Assembly: GCA_022793895.1 (NCBI GenBank)
Contig: JAAWDS010000024.1
Span: forward strand, 1-64,000
Source of the DNA: Provencibacterium sp.
GTDB lineage: Bacteria; Bacillota; Clostridia; Oscillospirales; Ruminococcaceae
Length of the DNA stretch: 64,000 nucleotides
Reading direction: 5' to 3'
The translations under genes were made by a program, and so were the position numbers. Every line of letters begins with the position of its first letter. Within the stretch, counting starts at the first letter, position 1. Shown here piece after piece: positions 23,800 to 33,278 of the stretch. The notes below the pieces were generated by a model that saw only the letters and a list, made by a program, of their open reading frames with translations, did not search any database and had not been told where the DNA came from.

Positions 23800-25809
23800 C
23801 TAGCGGGAAACGACGATGGCGCCCTCCTCGCATTTTTTAGCAAAGGGGCCGGGCAGGGGGGCAAATTCCCTGACCGCACCGAAGTAATCCTTCGAGAACA
23901 GGATGGGCGATCCGTCCGGATCTTCAAATTTCTGCTCCGGCTCGAAGGCTTCGCCGAGGGTGGCGGTGTTGATGAGCTGGGTCTCCATTTCCGGTAGATG
24001 ATCATAGAGATTAGTCTTTAGGGTACAGACGCCGTCCTCCTCCTGGAGCGAGAGGGAAATGGAGGTTTTCGTATCCAGCTGGAAGCCGGTTTCGGAGTCG
24101 CAGGGCAGCGCCCCGTTTAGATAGAGGTTGCCGCCGGTATAAACGGGCAGATGATCGTAAAACAGATCGCGGCTTTGGTTTTGCGCGTCATGGAACCGGG
24201 CAAAGTAAACCTCCGCGGTGGGATAACCATCATAGGGCTTGGTCCCGCAGATGAAGTGGAAATCATTCAGAGCGGCCGATCCCCGCTGGTCGATGTAGGC
24301 TTCCAGATCCGCCCGCACCTTTTGCTGCACGAAAATGTTGTTGTAAAAACGGGCGTCGCCATGTAAAATGGTCATAAACCCTGCGACCTCGGTGCGGTGC
24401 GGGACATGGTAGGGGGTATAGCGGGGCGTTGGGAAGCGCTTGCCGCCGTTTTCGGAGCCCTGTCCCACGCGGGTGAAGGAGCCAGCTATCAGATTATGGA
24501 CAAAGGCGAGTCCCTGCGTGCTCAAACGGCATGCGCAGTCGGACAGGAGAAGGTTGTTGTCGATGAGCGTCGGGCCATGGGAAACCTCGACAAAGATATC
24601 CTCACCCAGGGCGAGGGAGTCCACAATCTCGGTTCCCTCCGGCGGTACGTTGTCATAGAACAGATTCTGCGTAACGCGGGTACCCTGCGCCTGCCAGTCC
24701 AGCCACAGCCCTCTCGTGCAGTGATGGAACCGGTTCCGGCGGATGACGACGTCGATCGCCGCGTGCATCTTAATGCCGCCGATCTCAGCACCCGCCAGAT
24801 CCTGCTTGTTGTTGATGTGATGGATGTGGTTGTCCTCGATGATCGAGAACACCCCGCCCAGGTGGCCGACGATGCCGGTCTGCCCGCAGTCATGAATGTC
24901 GCACCGGCGGACGATGTGGGAACCAATGGTTTCCTTTGACCAGCCCTCATATTGGGCTTGGCAGATGGCGTCGCGCTCCGTCTGGGTGCCGTTCTTATAG
25001 AGCTTGGTGGTCCATTTGTTCTCGTTGTTCGGCTGCAAATATTTGCCCAGCGAGATGCCGGAGCACTTGGAGTGGGCGATTTCGCAGTCCTCGATGATCC
25101 AGCCCTTAGACCAGTGGGGGCCTACCATGCCCTCCTGATAGGCGGTCGGCGGCGCCCAGGTGGTGGCCGCCTGTTTCACCGAGAAGCCGGATAGGGTGAT
25201 ATAGCCGACGCCGGTTTTGTCCGGATAGAAGCAGTTCCGGCGCACGTTGATTTCTACGTTTTCGCGGTTGGGATCCGCGCCCTGGAAGTTGGCGAAAATC
25301 TCGGTAAAATCCCCATCCTGCCGGGTGAACCACTTATAAACGGTGAAGTCCGGATCCCAGGAGCTCTTATAAACGGTGGGGTTCACAACCGCCTCCAGAG
25401 AGAAGGCTTCATAGAGGGGCTTCCCGTTGAGGTATACCTCCCCCGTGTGGACGGGATCCAACGCATGGTACCAGTCCCCTGCGATCACCGTCGTATAGGG
25501 GTTATAGTCTCCGAAAAGGCTGTTGGGAATGCGTGCCTTCCAGACGTTCCCCTCATATAAAACCCAGTTTTTGACCGGTTCCGCGCCGGTAATCACCGCC
25601 CCAAGCGCCTCCTGGCTGCGGTAGGTGATGCGGTTCCCTTCATCCGTTCCGCCCCGCAGGGGATTGACATATTCCCGGTAGATGCCGGGAGAGACGAGCA
25701 CCTCGTCTCCGGGCAGGGCTACCAAAGCGGCTTCGCTGATGGTCCGGAAGGGATGATCCTTTGAGCCGCAGCCATCGGCCGGGGCGTTTGCGGCAACATA
25801 GTAAATCAT
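23800..25809 (-). CDS. Right-handed beta-helix protein, likely intracellular glycan-active
   Basis: 669 aa. The start MIYYVAANAPADGCGSKDHP followed by RTISEAALVALPGDEVLVSPGIY is the entry cap of a parallel beta-helix seen in polysaccharide lyases and some glycoside hydrolases. Repeated short turns rich in N, H and I continue to about residue 460 (IVRRCDIHDCGQTGIVGHLG; AIDVVIRRNRFHHCTRG). The last 200 residues appear to be a beta-sandwich. No signal peptide or anchor, which is unusual for a glycan-degrading beta-helix and suggests it acts on an imported oligosaccharide. The divergent AraC-type gene is a probable regulator. Exact enzyme family unknown. Confidence 0.75.
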   Translation of the reverse strand: MIYYVAANAPADGCGSKDHPFRTISEAALVALPGDEVLVSPGIYREYVNPLRGGTDEGNRITYRSQEALGAVITGAEPVKNWVLYEGNVWKARIPNSLFGDYNPYTTVIAGDWYHALDPVHTGEVYLNGKPLYEAFSLEAVVNPTVYKSSWDPDFTVYKWFTRQDGDFTEIFANFQGADPNRENVEINVRRNCFYPDKTGVGYITLSGFSVKQAATTWAPPTAYQEGMVGPHWSKGWIIEDCEIAHSKCSGISLGKYLQPNNENKWTTKLYKNGTQTERDAICQAQYEGWSKETIGSHIVRRCDIHDCGQTGIVGHLGGVFSIIEDNHIHHINNKQDLAGAEIGGIKMHAAIDVVIRRNRFHHCTRGLWLDWQAQGTRVTQNLFYDNVPPEGTEIVDSLALGEDIFVEVSHGPTLIDNNLLLSDCACRLSTQGLAFVHNLIAGSFTRVGQGSENGGKRFPTPRYTPYHVPHRTEVAGFMTILHGDARFYNNIFVQQKVRADLEAYIDQRGSAALNDFHFICGTKPYDGYPTAEVYFARFHDAQNQSRDLFYDHLPVYTGGNLYLNGALPCDSETGFQLDTKTSISLSLQEEDGVCTLKTNLYDHLPEMETQLINTATLGEAFEPEQKFEDPDGSPILFSKDYFGAVREFAPLPGPFAKKCEEGAIVVSR

Positions 25810-26006
25810 GGCGTTCTCTCCTTTTTATGCGTTTTAAGGGAGTACTGCAAAAAATTGCGGAAAGCGGAAGGTGCAAAACCGGCGTTTAGCGGTATAAAAG
25901 GAACCGGGAGCGCCTGCCGTCCTGTCCATAATACTGCAAACAATTGGGCGGATAAATAAGGATAATGCCTAAAAACCATACGATCCTGCCAAAGCGAGGG
26001 AAAGCG

Positions 26007-26927
26007 ATGTCCCGTTTTACAGAACCCGATAGGGATGAAATTGAAAAAGAGCGGATTAACTTTGATAACCGGCTGCTGCACTATGGCCTCTACCGGCCCA
26101 GGGGGAGCGCCCATCTTTTGGGGGATATTCCATGGCATTGGCATGAGGAGTTTGAATTTGGCCAGGTTTTGAGCGGCAGCATCCTCTACAGGACGCAGCA
26201 CCATGCCTTTCTCCTGCGCGCGGGAGATGGGATTTTTATCAATGCCAGCGCGCTGCACGCCCTGTATCCCAAGGGTCCGCCCAGCGCGGTAAAACTTCAA
26301 AGCCAGTTTTTCGATACGGATTTTTTGGCGGGGGCCGCCGGGAGCCCGCTGGATATCCGGTACATTACCCCTGTCAAAAGGCAAAAGCAGTTGGAGGCAG
26401 TCCCTCTCTACCGGGAGGAAGCCGGGGAGCTTCTGGAAAAGCTGCGGGAGGGGGAAAGGCTTGGCCGGCAGAGAGAACTGTTTTATGAGCTTCGTCTGCG
26501 CACCCTTTTTTCTCAACTGTGGGAAACCGTCTATTCCTGGGCGATACAGGCGGGGGAGGGGGAAACGGACTACAACGCCCTCGAAGATGAGCGGATTAAA
26601 GAGCTGCTTTCCTATGTACAGGGGAATTATTCTGAAAAGATAGCCATCTCTGACCTGGCCTCCTGCGTCCATATCAGCCAGCGGGAGTGTTACCGCATCT
26701 TTCAGGAAAGCTTCCGTATGACGCCGGTGGACTACATCCTTGCGTTCCGCATTCAAAAAGCGCAGGAGCTTTTGCTGCATACGGATAAGAGCATTCTGGA
26801 GGTGGCGATGGAGACCGGCTTCGGCTCCGGCAGCTATTTCGGAAGGATCTTTAAACGGTATCATGGCGTAACGCCGAGCCGGTACCGGAAAATGGCGAAG
26901 CAGGAGGAGACGGCGCTTTCTTTTTGA
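26007..26927 (+). CDS. AraC family transcriptional regulator
   Basis: 306 aa from ATG 26007 after GAGGGAAAGCG; an upstream in-frame ATG at 25965 would add 14 residues. The N-terminal cupin (HWHEEFEFGQVLSGSILYRT; GDGIFINASALHAL) should bind a sugar. The C-terminal AraC double helix-turn-helix is IAISDLASCVHISQRECYRI and ILEVAMETGFGSGSYFGRIF. Divergently placed to the beta-helix gene (about 200 bp between starts), so regulation of that gene in response to a carbohydrate is likely. Confidence 0.9.
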   Translation: MSRFTEPDRDEIEKERINFDNRLLHYGLYRPRGSAHLLGDIPWHWHEEFEFGQVLSGSILYRTQHHAFLLRAGDGIFINASALHALYPKGPPSAVKLQSQFFDTDFLAGAAGSPLDIRYITPVKRQKQLEAVPLYREEAGELLEKLREGERLGRQRELFYELRLRTLFSQLWETVYSWAIQAGEGETDYNALEDERIKELLSYVQGNYSEKIAISDLASCVHISQRECYRIFQESFRMTPVDYILAFRIQKAQELLLHTDKSILEVAMETGFGSGSYFGRIFKRYHGVTPSRYRKMAKQEETALSF

Positions 26928-26958
26928 AAAAGCTAGGGGACGCTGCAAAAGAGAGTGC

Positions 26959-27022
26959 GCAAGCCGATCCTCCGGCTTGCAGGAAAAGGCCGCGTTGCAG
27001 AATTGCATTCTGCGGCGCGGCC
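26959..27022. repeat. Deletion derivative of the intergenic repeat (copy H) with bidirectional terminator
   Basis: A hairpin GCAAGCCG-loop-CGGCTTGC (26959-26980), matching the third-hairpin flank of other copies, is joined through AGGAAAA to a hairpin GGCCGCG...CGCGGCC with the same GCAGAATTGCATTCTGC type of AT core. The outer stem and both enclosed hairpins are missing. It lies between the convergent AraC and spoVG genes and can stop both. Confidence 0.6.
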
Positions 27023-27040
27023 TTGGGTATAATATATTTT

Positions 27041-27349
27041 TTACGATTCTTTTGATTCCGCTTTTCCTGCGGCGGCCGCTTCCGGCGGGTTTTCGGCAAG
27101 ATACGTATAGTAACGTTCCAGGATGGTGGTTTCGATCAGCTGCCGCGCCTCCGGCGTGATGGGGTGGACGATATCCCGGAAGTTGCCGGATTCATCCTTG
27201 CGGCTGGGCATGGCGACGAACAGGCGGCTGGGCCCTTCGATCACCTTGATATCATGAACGGCAAAGTCGCCGTCCAGCGTGACCGATACCAGGGCCTTCA
27301 GGCGCGCATCCGGATAGGTTTTGCGTATCCTTACATCGGTGATGTTCAT
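27041..27349 (-). CDS. spoVG: Stage V sporulation protein G
   Basis: 102-aa RNA/DNA-binding regulator of cell division and sporulation genes. The conserved start MNITDVRIRKTYPDARLKAL, the middle DFAVHDIKVIEGPSRLFVAM and PSRKDESGNFRDIVHPITPE are diagnostic. ATG 27349 matches the family N-terminus; an ATG four codons earlier directly abuts the AGAAAGGA ribosome site and is too close to serve. Its initiation region is nearly identical to those of murC and the cyclophilin gene. Confidence 0.95.
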   Translation of the reverse strand: MNITDVRIRKTYPDARLKALVSVTLDGDFAVHDIKVIEGPSRLFVAMPSRKDESGNFRDIVHPITPEARQLIETTILERYYTYLAENPPEAAAAGKAESKES

Positions 27350-27721
27350 GTTGTTGACCATTCCTTTCTGTGGGAGCCGCGCCGGTTTGGCTGGGCCCGG
27401 TTTCCGCTGCAAAGCCGAAGGCTCAAGGCCGGCGTTTTCAAAGCTCTGCATTGTGCTTGTCCTCTGTATTATTTAGCAGATTTTAGCAGTTTATTCAAGA
27501 AGGCGAGAAATTCCTCTTCTATCAATTCAGGATCCATGCCCTGCGAAGGGGCTTCGTTGTTTTTCGTGTGGAAACGGTTTATTTTTTCAGGCTGCCGCGC
27601 TATAATAGAGACAAAGGGCAGAGAGCGGATAGGGTGGCCGGCCGGGATGGAGAACCTTGTCCGGGCGTTTCCGGTTTTTTTACCGGGCCGCTACGACATT
27701 TGGAAAGGGATGGTCAACACT

Positions 27722-29083
27722 ATGAAGGTTTCTCCCCATATCCTGGATGGGAAGCGCCGCATTCATTTTATCGGCATTGGCGGCAGCGGGATGTTCCCCC
27801 TGGCGCAGATTTTGCAGGGGCGCGGCTATCAAATATCCGGTTCGGACAACAATCCGGGCGATACCATCGACCTGGAGCGTTCGATGGGGATGCAGGTCGT
27901 GATCGGCCAAAAGGCGGAAAACCTTGCGGGGGCGGATGCCGTTATCTATTCGGCCGCCATTTTGGAGGATAACCCAGAGCTCATAGCAGCGCGGGCGAGC
28001 GGGCTGCCGGTGCTGGAGCGCAGCGAGCTGCTCGGCCTTATCACGGCGCAGTTCTACGACTGCACCGCTGTCTGCGGCACCCACGGCAAAACCACTGCTA
28101 CGGCGCTGCTGACCCACATCCTGCTCGGCTGCAAAAAGGATCCGAGCGCGGTGATCGGCGGGAAGCTGCGGGAGATAGGCGGCAGCGGCCGGGTGGGGAA
28201 AAGCTCCATTCTGGCGGTGGAAGCCTGCGAGTTCTGCGAGCATTTTTTAAACCTTTATCCGGACCTAGCGGTTATCCTGAATGTGGATGCCGATCACCTG
28301 GATTATTATAAAAATTTGGAGAATATCATCCGGGCCTTTCATACGTTTGCAGGCATGGCTTCCAAATGCGTGATTTATAACGGGGATGATTCCAATACCC
28401 GGCAGGCGGTGGAGGGGATTGAGCGGGAGAAGATCACCTTCGGCCTCTCCCCGCAGAACGACTATTGGGCGGCGGACGCCGAACGCTGCGGCGTGGGCTA
28501 CCGTTACCGGCTGATGCGGCGTTCTGAGCCTATCGCCGAGGTGAAAACGGCGACGCCCGGCGCGCACAATATCCTCAATTCGTTAGCGGCGCTGGCGGCC
28601 GCCATCCGTCTGGGCTGCGACCCGCGGCAGGCGGCAGGGCTGGTCGAGAGCTTCGGCGGGGCGGGGCGGCGCTTCGAGATCCTCGGTGTGCGCGGCGGCG
28701 TTACCATCGCCGACGACTATGCCCACCATCCCAAAGAGATCGAGGCGACGCTGCGCGCCGCCCGCGAGCTGGGCTTCCGCCGGGTTTGGGCGGTGCACCA
28801 GCCGTTTACCTACTCGCGCACGGCGCTGCTCTTGCAGGACTTTGCAGACGCCCTCTCGATAGCGGATCGGGTGGTGCTCAGTGAAATCATGGGCGGACGG
28901 GAATACAATACCTATGGGGTTTGCACCGAGGACCTTGCGCAGCGCATAGAGGGCTGCCGGTGGTTCCCGGAATTTCCGGAGATCGCCCGCTATGTGATGG
29001 ATAACGCTGGGGAGGGGGATCTCGTGATTACCCTGGGCTGCGGCGATGTCTATAAGTGCGCGAAGCTCATGCTGGAGCTGTGA
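27722..29083 (+). CDS. murC: UDP-N-acetylmuramate-L-alanine ligase
   Basis: 453-aa Mur ligase that adds the first amino acid of the peptidoglycan stem. The N-terminal nucleotide fold HFIGIGGSGMFPLAQIL, the ATP loop GTHGKTTATALLTHIL, the DDYAHHPKEIEATL signature and the C-terminal VHQPFTYSRTALLLQDF are present. ATG 27722 follows GGAAAGGGATGGTCAACACT. Cytoplasmic. Divergent from spoVG. Confidence 0.94.
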   Translation: MKVSPHILDGKRRIHFIGIGGSGMFPLAQILQGRGYQISGSDNNPGDTIDLERSMGMQVVIGQKAENLAGADAVIYSAAILEDNPELIAARASGLPVLERSELLGLITAQFYDCTAVCGTHGKTTATALLTHILLGCKKDPSAVIGGKLREIGGSGRVGKSSILAVEACEFCEHFLNLYPDLAVILNVDADHLDYYKNLENIIRAFHTFAGMASKCVIYNGDDSNTRQAVEGIEREKITFGLSPQNDYWAADAERCGVGYRYRLMRRSEPIAEVKTATPGAHNILNSLAALAAAIRLGCDPRQAAGLVESFGGAGRRFEILGVRGGVTIADDYAHHPKEIEATLRAARELGFRRVWAVHQPFTYSRTALLLQDFADALSIADRVVLSEIMGGREYNTYGVCTEDLAQRIEGCRWFPEFPEIARYVMDNAGEGDLVITLGCGDVYKCAKLMLEL

Positions 29084-29216
29084 GCTGGGCGCGCGGCTCC
29101 TGAAAACCTCTTTCGGGCCGCGCATATCCGGCGGCCCCCTGCGGATACTAGCGGTATAGAGAGGCGGCAGGTTTTGGAAGCGGGCCGTTTCCCGGAAAGG
29201 AAGGATCGGGAAGAGG

Positions 29217-29750
29217 ATGATCAGTGTCGTGGTGCTCTCAGGAGGTTCGACCCTGCGGCTGCTTTGCCGGACGCTATCCCATTTTTGTGAAACGCTCTGT
29301 GTAACCGGACAGGAGATCCATCTGCCGGGCGAGCATCCGGATATCCTGTTGGTGGAGGCGGCCTCCCCGCTGGATTGTAAAGGGGATGTGATCTATATCC
29401 TGGGCGCCCGCCCGCCCCAACCGGAATGGGAAAATTTTTCGCCCGGCCCGCACGCGGTTGCGGTGATCCATTCACACAATGCCGAGGGCCTGGCCTTTGC
29501 GGCGCGCCGCCACCTGAAAACGCTGACCTGCGGCCTTTCCAGCCGCGACACCCTCACCCTTTCGAGCCTGACCGGCGAGAGCGCAGGCGTCTGTCTGCAA
29601 AGGGAGATTGCCGCTTTTGGCGGGAAACGGATCGAGCCGGCGGATATCCCGGTGCGCTTACGCGGTCCCCTCGAACGCTTCGAGCTGCTCACGCTGGCGG
29701 CGGTGCTGCTTTTGTGCGGGCTGGGAGAGTATTTGGAGGATCCGTTTTAG
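29217..29750 (+). CDS. Hypothetical protein downstream of murC
   Basis: 177 aa, not recognised. An alpha/beta start (MISVVVLSGGSTLRLLCRTL) and the middle HSHNAEGLAFAARRHLKTLT with SSRDTLTLSS recall Mur-ligase-like or nucleotide-binding folds. The end (LERFELLTLAAVLLLCGLG) is hydrophobic. AAAGGAAGG lies upstream of the ATG. It is co-directional with murC, 133 bp away, and ends at a strong terminator, so a cell-envelope role is only suggested by context. Confidence 0.6.
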   Translation: MISVVVLSGGSTLRLLCRTLSHFCETLCVTGQEIHLPGEHPDILLVEAASPLDCKGDVIYILGARPPQPEWENFSPGPHAVAVIHSHNAEGLAFAARRHLKTLTCGLSSRDTLTLSSLTGESAGVCLQREIAAFGGKRIEPADIPVRLRGPLERFELLTLAAVLLLCGLGEYLEDPF

Positions 29751-29792
29751 GCGGATTTTCCCCTTGCTAGGAAGAATGCGCGCAGACATCCA

Positions 29793-29828
29793 AAAAACAC
29801 CGGCCCTCTCCGCCGGTGTTTTTTTTGA
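29793..29828 (+). terminator. Bidirectional terminator after the murC-linked gene
   Basis: ACACCGGC pairs with GCCGGTGT around CCTCTCC, flanked by AAAAAA and TTTTTTTT. Confidence 0.92.
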
Positions 29829-29970
29829 TGAAAGCCCGTTTCGTCCTTTACTTTTACAGCTGTTTTACGGTATACTGACAGAGAAAGCAGCAGCCTCCGG
29901 CTGCGGATGGGCATGACGCTGTTTTCCGCAAACGGGAGGCTGCGCACAGGAAAGAGAGGTAGGCGTAAGG

Positions 29971-30477
29971 ATGATAAACCTGGATCGGCTATATACTGCC
30001 TGCTTCTCCGGCTACCGTGCGCAGAAATTCCCTTTCCCGCTGATCGAGGGGGAGCCGGGCTGCGACGCTTTGATTGCCCGGCTGGATACGGAGGTGCGGT
30101 CCGCTTTTGACGAGGGATACGATCATTTCTACTGCGGCGCGGCGCAGGGGTTCGACCTGCTGGCGGCCGAGTCGGTGCTTCGGCTGCGGGAAACGGAACC
30201 GGATGTCCGCCTATTCTGCGCCATTCCTTTTCCGGGCCAGGCCGACGGCTGGGAGGAGAGCTGGAAGGAGCGCTATGACCGGGTGCTGGAGCGGTGCGAT
30301 GCGGTAGAAACCGTCTCGGAAAGCTACAGCCGCGGCTGTTACCAGCTGCGCAACCGCTACATGGTGGATCGCTCCGGAAGGCTTATCTGCTATTTCGACG
30401 GGCAGCCGGGCGGTACGGCCGGAACGGTGCGCTATGCGATGAAAAAGACGCTGGAAATTGTCAACCTGTGCGGGTGA
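29971..30477 (+). CDS. SLOG/DUF1273 family protein (YpsA-like)
   Basis: 168-aa Rossmann-like nucleotide-derivative-binding protein. The N-terminal YTACFSGYRAQKFPFPL, the GYDHFYCGAAQGFDLLAAE motif and the VSESYSRGCYQLRNRYMVD stretch match the YpsA group. In Bacillus the family affects cell division; the ligand is unknown. It has its own -10-like TATACT about 100 bp upstream and precedes recA. Confidence 0.85.
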   Translation: MINLDRLYTACFSGYRAQKFPFPLIEGEPGCDALIARLDTEVRSAFDEGYDHFYCGAAQGFDLLAAESVLRLRETEPDVRLFCAIPFPGQADGWEESWKERYDRVLERCDAVETVSESYSRGCYQLRNRYMVDRSGRLICYFDGQPGGTAGTVRYAMKKTLEIVNLCG

Positions 30478-30483
30478 AAACGC

Positions 30484-30511
30484 TTGCACTTTTCCGGTTT
30501 TATGGTATACT
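30484..30511 (+). promoter_or_regulatory. recA promoter
   Basis: TTGCAC (30484-30489) and TATACT (30506-30511) with a 16-bp spacer, directly after the upstream stop codon. Confidence 0.7.
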
Positions 30512-30579
30512 TAATCTAGCTTAAATTGTGCGCCGCAGGCAAACCAGCGAGGGGCAGGCGGCGGGGTATAAAAATGATT

Positions 30580-30593
30580 AGAACATATATTCG
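30580..30593 (+). promoter_or_regulatory. Candidate LexA (SOS) box in the recA leader
   Basis: AGAACATATATTCG differs by one base from the Gram-positive LexA palindrome GAAC-N4-GTTC type. It lies 33 bp before the recA ATG and downstream of the promoter, where LexA could block elongation. Confidence 0.55.
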
Positions 30594-30625
30594 CATCCGG
30601 TGTGGATGCAGGATGGAGGTCGTAC

Positions 30626-31732
30626 ATGTCGGACAAGGAGAAGGCGCTGGAAACAGCGCTTGCGCAGATTGAAAAGCAGTTTGGAAAAGGGGCGGTCATG
30701 AAGCTGGGCGAGGCGCCGCAGATGAGCGTTGAGGCCATTCCGACCGGGTCGCTCTCGCTGGATATAGCGCTGGGGATCGGCGGCGTGCCGCGCGGACGGA
30801 TCATTGAAATTTTTGGGCCGGAGTCCTCCGGTAAAACCACGGTGGCGCTGCATGTGGTGGCCGAAGCGCAAAAATTGGGAGGAAACGCCGTTTTCATTGA
30901 TGTGGAGCATGCGCTGGATCCGGTCTATGCGAAGGCACTGGGAGTGGATATTGATTCGCTGCTTGTTTCCCAGCCGGATACCGGCGAGCAGGCGCTGGAG
31001 ATCTGCGAGGCGCTGGTGCGCTCAGGAGCTATCGATGTAGCGGTCATCGACTCGGTGGCGGCCATGACCACCAAGGCGGAGATTGAAGGGGAGATGGGGG
31101 ATAGCCATGTCGGCTTGCAGGCACGGCTGATGTCCCAGGCGCTGCGCAAGCTCACCGGCGCCATTTCCAAATCGAACTGCACCGCTATCTTCATCAACCA
31201 GCTGCGCGAGAAAATCGGCGTCATGTATGGCAACCCGGAAACGACGCCCGGCGGCCGCGCGCTGAAGTTCTATGCCTCGGTGCGCCTGGATGTGCGCCGC
31301 ATTGAGGCTATCAAGGTGGGCTCGGAGATGGTGGGCAGCCGTACCCGCGTGAAGGTGGTCAAAAACAAGGTTTCCCCGCCCTTCAAGGAGGCGGAGTTTG
31401 ATATCATGTATGGCCAGGGCATCTCGCGCGACGGCGAGATCGTGGATGCGGCCGTGAAGCTGGATATCATCCAGAAGAGCGGCGCATGGTTCAGCTATGG
31501 GGAGAACCGGCTGGGGCAGGGGCGCGACAATGTGAAGCTCTACCTGCGCGAGCACCCCGATTTTGCCGAGGACGTTGCGCGGCAGGTGATGGAGCGGCGC
31601 GCCGAGCTCGCCGAGATGGGCAAGGGCCCGAAGAAGATCAACCGCATTGTAAAGGGCGCGCCGGTCAGCGTGCAGCTTGAAGCGGACGACAAACCGGCCG
31701 CCGCCCAGAAGCCGGAAGGGAAAGCGGAATAG
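30626..31732 (+). CDS. recA: Recombinase A
   Basis: 368-aa strand-exchange and LexA-activating ATPase. Walker [10 protein letters not shown] is at residues 64-72; [40 protein letters not shown] and loop region [20 protein letters not shown] follow. GGATGGAGG supports ATG 30626. The C-terminal tail is short and charged. recX follows after 3 bp. Confidence 0.98.
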   Translation: MSDKEKALETALAQIEKQFGKGAVMKLGEAPQMSVEAIPTGSLSLDIALGIGGVPRGRIIEIFGPESSGKTTVALHVVAEAQKLGGNAVFIDVEHALDPVYAKALGVDIDSLLVSQPDTGEQALEICEALVRSGAIDVAVIDSVAAMTTKAEIEGEMGDSHVGLQARLMSQALRKLTGAISKSNCTAIFINQLREKIGVMYGNPETTPGGRALKFYASVRLDVRRIEAIKVGSEMVGSRTRVKVVKNKVSPPFKEAEFDIMYGQGISRDGEIVDAAVKLDIIQKSGAWFSYGENRLGQGRDNVKLYLREHPDFAEDVARQVMERRAELAEMGKGPKKINRIVKGAPVSVQLEADDKPAAAQKPEGKAE

Positions 31733-31735
31733 CCG

Positions 31736-32356
31736 ATGTGCGTCACCGATATCCGCCTGACCCGGCGGGGACGTTTCGCCGTTTATGGCGACGGGGAATT
31801 TTGCTGCACGCTGCATCCGGAGGTTTATGCCCGCTCCCATTTGCAGGTAGGGGATGTGATAGAGCCCTCCCGCCTCGGCGCGCTCTGCTATGAAACGGAG
31901 GAGAAGCTGCTGCGTGAGCGGGCGCTGAACCTGCTGAGTGCGCGGGAATATACCCGGCGGCAGCTCTGCGATAAGCTGGTGGCCAAGGGGGCGGAGGAGG
32001 AGATGGCCGCGGCCGCGGCCTCCCGGATGGAGGAGCTGGGGCTTTTGGATGATGCCGGCTATGCCTGCCGGGCGGCGGCGGACATGGCGCGCCTCAAGGG
32101 CTACGCTCCGCGCCGGATTACCCAGGAGCTGCGCCGGAGGGGCCTCTCTGAAGAGGATATTGCGGCGGCGCTCGATTCGCTGGAGGAAGAAAATGCGCAG
32201 GAGCGCATTGCACAGATCCTTCTCTCGCGCTATGCCCGGCTTTGGGAGGATGAAAAGGTCCGCCGCCGGGCGGTGGCGGCGTTGCAGCGGATGGGGTATT
32301 CCTATGAGGACATCCGCTTTGTGGCGGCGCATATTGAGGACTTTATCGAGCCTTAA
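31736..32356 (+). CDS. recX: RecA regulatory protein RecX
   Basis: 206-aa helical-repeat inhibitor of RecA filaments. The motif LLSAREYTRRQLCDKLVAKG begins the first three-helix repeat, followed by GLLDDAGYACRAAADMARLK and PRRITQELRRRGLSEEDIAA. Tight coupling to recA (3 bp) is the usual arrangement. Confidence 0.93.
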   Translation: MCVTDIRLTRRGRFAVYGDGEFCCTLHPEVYARSHLQVGDVIEPSRLGALCYETEEKLLRERALNLLSAREYTRRQLCDKLVAKGAEEEMAAAAASRMEELGLLDDAGYACRAAADMARLKGYAPRRITQELRRRGLSEEDIAAALDSLEEENAQERIAQILLSRYARLWEDEKVRRRAVAALQRMGYSYEDIRFVAAHIEDFIEP

Positions 32357-32359
32357 AAT

Positions 32360-32490
32360 GGGCGCGCCAGCAAAACTGTCGTTTTGCAGGCGCGCCCGTT
32401 GGAAAAACGCTTTTCAGGGCGAAGATTACGCCCTGAATTTCGCGCTCATCGCGCGAAACCACCGTTTTTCTGGTTTCTACAAGCCGGAGG
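32360..32490 (+). repeat. Intergenic structured repeat, copy F (reference copy)
   Basis: Terminator hairpin GGGCGCGCC...GGCGCGCCC with a GCAAAAC/GTTTTGC core (32360-32397). Then the core: outer stem GAAAAACG (32402-32409) with CGTTTTTC (32463-32470), enclosing hairpin 1 TTCAGGGCG / CGCCCTGAA (32413-32421, 32429-32437) and hairpin 2 TTTCGCGC / GCGCGAAA (32438-32445, 32451-32458). It is followed by hairpin 3 GGTTT-CTAC-AAGCC (32472-32485). All three core stems pair perfectly. It lies between recX and a convergent gene. Confidence 0.88.
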
Positions 32491-32567
32491 CTCGCTCGAC
32501 CGGAGGTTTTTTCTATTCTGCAATCCCTTTTCGAATCTAAAACCGGGAAAGCGTCTGCTGTTTTCTG

Positions 32568-33278
32568 TCAGGATTTTTTCCATTCGCCGTAGGTGGTGAA
32601 GTCGAAGGAGTTGATGAGAACATCCTCCACCGGCTTATCCGAGGAATCGGTTTTCACGGCGGCGATGCTGTCCAGCGTATCAAAGCCGTCGATCAACTGG
32701 CCGAAAACGGTGTAGCCGCCGTCGAGCTGCGGGGTGCCGCCCACCTGCTGGTAATAGGAGATCGCCTTCTGCGGGAATTTGGCCGTCTGCATCTGCGAGG
32801 CGAGGGCGCTGCTGACCGGGGTTCCCTGAACAATATAGAACTGGCTGCCGTTGGAATCCGGGAGGGAGGAGTGCGCCATGGCCAGCGCGCCGCGGAAGTG
32901 GTAGAGCCGATCGGAGATTTCATAGGCAAAGGTTCCGCCCCAGATCGATTCGCCGCCGGTGCCGTTGCCGAGCGGGTCTCCTCCCTGGATCATAAACTCC
33001 TCAATGACCCGGTGGAAGGTGACGCCGTCATAGTAGCCGTCGCGCGCATGGGTGAGGAAATTCTCCACCGCCTTGGGGGCGATATCCGGGAAAAAGCGCA
33101 GCGTCAGATCCCCCATGCTGGTGTGCATCACCACAATTTCTTCTGAATCCTTCGGATCCTCGGTCTGGGGCAATCCCTTTCCGGAGGAGCCTGCCGCAAT
33201 CGCAATGATCAGGAGCAGGACAACGGCTGCTACCGCCGCCACGATCCAGATCCACCGCTTGCTTGCCTTTTTTTCCAT
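32568..33278 (-). CDS. Membrane-anchored peptidyl-prolyl cis-trans isomerase (cyclophilin)
   Basis: 236 aa. One N-terminal membrane segment (WIWIVAAVAAVVLLLIIAIA) anchors an extracytoplasmic cyclophilin domain: TSMGDLTLRFFPDIAPKAVE, the active-site FHRVIEEFMIQGGDP, GALAMAHSSLPDSNGSQFYI and FGQLIDGFDTLDSI. It probably assists folding of secreted proteins. The ATG at 33278 sits 12 bases after AAGAAAGGA in the same leader sequence as spoVG and murC. The 33279-33400 leader region is GC-rich with a GAAGCCCGG / CCGGGCTTC stem. Confidence 0.9.
   Translation of the reverse strand: MEKKASKRWIWIVAAVAAVVLLLIIAIAAGSSGKGLPQTEDPKDSEEIVVMHTSMGDLTLRFFPDIAPKAVENFLTHARDGYYDGVTFHRVIEEFMIQGGDPLGNGTGGESIWGGTFAYEISDRLYHFRGALAMAHSSLPDSNGSQFYIVQGTPVSSALASQMQTAKFPQKAISYYQQVGGTPQLDGGYTVFGQLIDGFDTLDSIAAVKTDSSDKPVEDVLINSFDFTTYGEWKKS

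Noticed and set aside
21093-24005. Long minus-strand frames opposite the AICAR transformylase and purD genes
   Set aside because: Opposite well-defined enzymes, low-complexity composition and no start signals.
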